Positions 58,554-61,010 of a stretch of DNA of 61,010 bases are shown piece after piece. The DNA comes from Burkholderia sp. Ax-1724. Its GTDB lineage: Bacteria > Pseudomonadota > Gammaproteobacteria > Burkholderiales > Burkholderiaceae. How positions within the stretch are numbered: the first letter of the stretch is position 1; the number at the start of each line of letters is the position of its first letter. The notes under the pieces are model-generated. The model worked only from the letters and a program-made list of their open reading frames with translations, did no database searches and had not been told where the DNA came from. Location of the stretch: the NCBI RefSeq assembly GCF_011752995.1, contig NZ_VWWL01000034.1, positions 1-61,010 of the forward strand, in the 5' to 3' direction. A program made the translations under genes and the position numbers.

Positions 58554-60757
58554 GCCGTCCCGCTGCCTCGCGGGAGCCCGAGGGCAGCGAGCCCTCGCGC
58601 TTCGCCCGCTTCATCGACGCGCGCTTCTGGAACAGCCGCATCGTCACCGGGCTCGTCACGCTGTTCGCGCTGTACATGCTGTACTTCGTGTTCACGGTGC
58701 CGCTCGGCTTCGCCCAGCAGCTCACCTTCGCGACCTGCTGCTTCCTGCTCGCGCTGCTGTTTCGCCGCCTGCCCGGCCGTTACGCGACGATGGTGATGAT
58801 CATGCTGTCGCTGGTGGCCTCGGGCCGCTATATGTACTGGCGCCTCACCGAGACCACCTACTGGGAGCATCCGCTCGACGCCGCCTGGGGTCTGCTGCTC
58901 GTCACCGCCGAGGTCTATTCGACGCTCGTGCTGATGCTCGGCTATTTCCAGACCGCATGGCCGCTGCAGCGCAAGCCGCTGCCGCTGCCCGCCAACCGCG
59001 ACGAATGGCCGACTGTCGACGTCTTCATCCCGACCTACAACGAGCCGCTCGGCGTCGTGAAGCCGACCATCTACGCCGCGCTCGCACTCGACTATCCGGT
59101 CGAGAAGCTGTCGATCCACGTGCTCGACGACGGCCGCCGCCCCGAGTTCAAGGCGTTCTGCGAGGAAGTCGGCGTGAACTGGACGATCCGCACGCACAAC
59201 CGCCACGCGAAGGCCGGCAACATCAACGAGGCGCTCAAGATCACGAACGGCGAATACCTCGCGATCTTCGACTGCGATCACATTCCGACCCGCTCGTTCC
59301 TGCAGATCGGCCTCGGCTGGTTCCTGCGCGACAAGCTGATGTCGATGCTGCAGACGCCGCACCACTTCTTCTCCGCCGACCCGTTCGAGCGCAACCTCGG
59401 CACCTTCCGCAAGGTGCCGAACGAGGGCGAGCTGTTCTACGGCCTGGTGCAGGACGGCAACGACCTGTGGAACGCAACGTTCTTCTGCGGCTCGTGCGCG
59501 CTGCTGCGCCGCAGTATGGTCGAGGAGATCGGCGGCATCGCGGTCGAAACCGTCACCGAAGACGCGCACACGGCCTTGAAGCTGCACCGGCTCGGCTACA
59601 CCACCGCCTATCTGGCGATTCCGCAGGCCGCCGGTCTCGCGACCGAAAGCCTGTCCGGCCACATCGGCCAGCGCATCCGCTGGGCGCGCGGCATGACGCA
59701 GATTTTCCGCATCGACAATCCGCTCACCGGCCGCGGGCTGAAGCTCGGCCAGCGGCTCTGCTATCTGAACGGCATGCTGCACTTCTTCTACGGCGTGCCG
59801 CGCCTCGTGTTCCTGACCGCGCCGCTGTCGTACCTGTTCTTCGGCGCGCACGTGATCGAGGCCGCCGCCAGCACGATCGCGATCTACGCGATGCCGCACA
59901 TGATGCACGCGAGCATTACGAACTCGCGCATGCAGCGCCTGTTCCGCCATTCGTTCTGGGCCGAGGTGTACGAGTCGGTGCTCGCCTCGTACATCACCGC
60001 GCCGACGCTGCTCGCGCTCATCAACCCGAAGCTCGGCAAGTTCAACGTGACGGCCAAGGGCGGGCAGATCGAGAAGAACTACTTCGACTGGTCGATCTCG
60101 CGGCCGTATCTGTTCCTGCTGCTGCTGAACCTGCTCGGCTTCATCGCGGGCCTCGTGCATATCTATCTGAACTGGCACGTGCGCAGCATCGTCGAGACGA
60201 CGCTGCTCAACCTCGCGTGGACCGGCTACAACATGCTGATTCTCGGCGCGAGCGTGGCCGCCGCGAGCGAGCGCCGGCAGATCCGCGCGGTGCACCGCGT
60301 CGCGATGAAGATGCCGGTCATGCTGAAGTTTTCGACCGGCCGCACGCTCGCCTGCGAAACGATCGACTACTCGGAAGGCGGCGTCGGCGTGGCGCTGCCC
60401 AACCGCATCGAGGTGCCGATGCACGAGCGCGTGACCGTGTCGCTCTTTCGCGGCGACGAGGAATACGCGTTTCCCGCCACCGTCAGCTTCAGCGAGGCGG
60501 GCCGCGTGGGGCTGCGCTTCTCGTCGCTGTCGCGCGAGCAGGAGTACGAGTTCGTCAAGACCACGTTCGCGCGCGCGGACGCGTGGACCGGCTGGGCCGA
60601 GGGCCGCGAGCAGGACACGCCGCTGCGCGGCCTGTCGCACGTGCTGCGCGTCGGCGCGCGCGGCATCGCGGGACTGTTCGAGCATATCTACGACGACCTG
60701 CGCAGTTCGCTCAAAAGCCGTCCGGCGGACGTCAAAAAGCTAAAAACCAAAGACTGA
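58550..60757 (+). CDS. bcsA: Cellulose synthase catalytic subunit (UDP-forming)
   Basis: A 735-residue family-2 glycosyltransferase in the inner membrane that polymerises UDP-glucose into cellulose and extrudes the chain. N-terminal TMs lie at about 30-135. GT motifs: DDG (193-195), DCD (241-243), the catalytic base TED (336-338) and QRIRW (374-378). Gating-loop/TM segments follow to about 560. The C-terminal PilZ domain has RRQIRAVHR and DYSEGGVGVALP, so c-di-GMP relieves autoinhibition. An AAGGAGCG ribosome site lies within bcsQ. Two c-di-GMP enzymes are encoded upstream. Confidence 0.96.
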   Translation: MSRPAASREPEGSEPSRFARFIDARFWNSRIVTGLVTLFALYMLYFVFTVPLGFAQQLTFATCCFLLALLFRRLPGRYATMVMIMLSLVASGRYMYWRLTETTYWEHPLDAAWGLLLVTAEVYSTLVLMLGYFQTAWPLQRKPLPLPANRDEWPTVDVFIPTYNEPLGVVKPTIYAALALDYPVEKLSIHVLDDGRRPEFKAFCEEVGVNWTIRTHNRHAKAGNINEALKITNGEYLAIFDCDHIPTRSFLQIGLGWFLRDKLMSMLQTPHHFFSADPFERNLGTFRKVPNEGELFYGLVQDGNDLWNATFFCGSCALLRRSMVEEIGGIAVETVTEDAHTALKLHRLGYTTAYLAIPQAAGLATESLSGHIGQRIRWARGMTQIFRIDNPLTGRGLKLGQRLCYLNGMLHFFYGVPRLVFLTAPLSYLFFGAHVIEAAASTIAIYAMPHMMHASITNSRMQRLFRHSFWAEVYESVLASYITAPTLLALINPKLGKFNVTAKGGQIEKNYFDWSISRPYLFLLLLNLLGFIAGLVHIYLNWHVRSIVETTLLNLAWTGYNMLILGASVAAASERRQIRAVHRVAMKMPVMLKFSTGRTLACETIDYSEGGVGVALPNRIEVPMHERVTVSLFRGDEEYAFPATVSFSEAGRVGLRFSSLSREQEYEFVKTTFARADAWTGWAEGREQDTPLRGLSHVLRVGARGIAGLFEHIYDDLRSSLKSRPADVKKLKTKD

Positions 60758-60760
60758 TCT

Positions 60761-61010
60761 ATGGGCTACAGGATGGCGAAGGACAATCTCGAACGCCCGG
60801 CTCACGGGCGCGGCACCACCGGATCATCGCCCTCGCGCTGTTTCGCGCGCCGCGGCACGCGGCGGCTGGGATCGCCCATCGGATCGCCACCCGCGCCGCG
60901 CCGCGGATCGCGCTTCGGGTCGCCGCTGATGCGCGGCCTCGCCTGCTGGCTCGCCTTGCAGACCGCGCTCGCCGTGCCGCTCGCGGCGTTCGCGCCGCTG
61001 GCCGTGGCCG
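60761..61010 (+). CDS. bcsB: BcsB N-terminus (partial, runs off the window)
   Basis: The frame opens 3 bp after the bcsA stop and stays open to the window end (83 codons). It has a basic, Gly/Ser/Arg/Pro-rich leader (residues about 1-57), followed by MRGLACWLALQTALAVPLAA, a signal-peptide-like segment. Position right after bcsA is that of bcsB, the periplasmic membrane-anchored subunit that guides the glucan. A later in-frame ATG at that segment may be the real start. The BcsB body itself is outside the window. Confidence 0.6.
   Translation, partial: MGYRMAKDNLERPAHGRGTTGSSPSRCFARRGTRRLGSPIGSPPAPRRGSRFGSPLMRGLACWLALQTALAVPLAAFAPLAVA

Noticed and set aside
1..61010. Search by eye for tRNA genes, CRISPR arrays, insertion-sequence ends and prophage genes
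   Set aside because: No cloverleaf-like gene, no regularly spaced repeat array, and no transposase or integrase motif was seen.

Overview
The window is about 61 kb of high-GC, gene-dense DNA. It looks like a chromosome or large replicon of a Burkholderiaceae member, most likely Paraburkholderia. The grounds are the codon bias, the PhnSTUV-type 2-aminoethylphosphonate (AEP) transporter with a GntR/FCD regulator and PhnA, the split hpaG1/hpaG2 homoprotocatechuate operon, and a bcsD-bcsP-bcsQ-bcsA-bcsB cellulose locus. The genus is inferred from recalled gene families; no search was run. No rRNA, tRNA, CRISPR array, intact insertion sequence or prophage was seen.

Left part (0.2-9.3 kb): a phosphonate unit, all on the minus strand. 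It holds the AEP ABC transporter phnS-T-U-V, a GntR regulator, phosphonoacetate hydrolase phnA, a frameshifted and truncated remnant of phosphonoacetaldehyde dehydrogenase (phnY), and a PhnZ-like HD-domain oxygenase. A DeoR-type regulator lies upstream. Loss of phnY removes the enzyme that would feed PhnA.

9.5-28.5 kb: mostly single genes. They are a UbiB-like protein that has lost its kinase residues, an EamA permease, an L,D-transpeptidase, nadE, a 52-residue membrane peptide coupled to a small RRM protein, two exported proteins of unknown function, two secreted-type peptidase families (S10 and S53), DUF1993, YnfA and DUF1289 proteins, a divergent LysE/Lrp pair, a DedA-PAP2-LssY fusion with a degenerate PAP2 site, and an outer-membrane phospholipase A.

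28.8-33.9 kb is the most unusual part. A homologue of long-chain acyl-ACP reductase (the cyanobacterial AAR family) sits 16 bp ahead of a membrane hybrid histidine kinase. The kinase's N-terminal membrane region resembles the CqsS/LqsS autoinducer sensors, and it carries two receivers and an Hpt domain. Convergent to it is a receiver-kinase protein with the unusual order of Ralstonia PhcR. I read this as a candidate fatty-aldehyde or acyl-derived signalling (quorum-sensing-like) module in which an acyl reductase replaces the usual CqsA or PhcB signal synthase.

34-45 kb: an ArsR/old-yellow-enzyme pair, a DedA protein, a MarR-isochorismatase-MFS operon, and a LysR gene divergent from a metabolite:H+ symporter, a Gfo/Idh/MocA dehydrogenase and a type II dehydroquinase (likely quinate/shikimate-type polyol acid use). 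A sulfotransferase-like gene follows. 45-51.6 kb: the hpaG1-G2-E-D-F-H-I lower homoprotocatechuate pathway, divergent from a MarR/HpaR regulator. 51.7-61 kb: two c-di-GMP enzymes (GGDEF-EAL-Cache and a TM-GGDEF cyclase) back onto the cellulose operon, whose BcsA carries a PilZ c-di-GMP receptor. The window ends inside bcsB.
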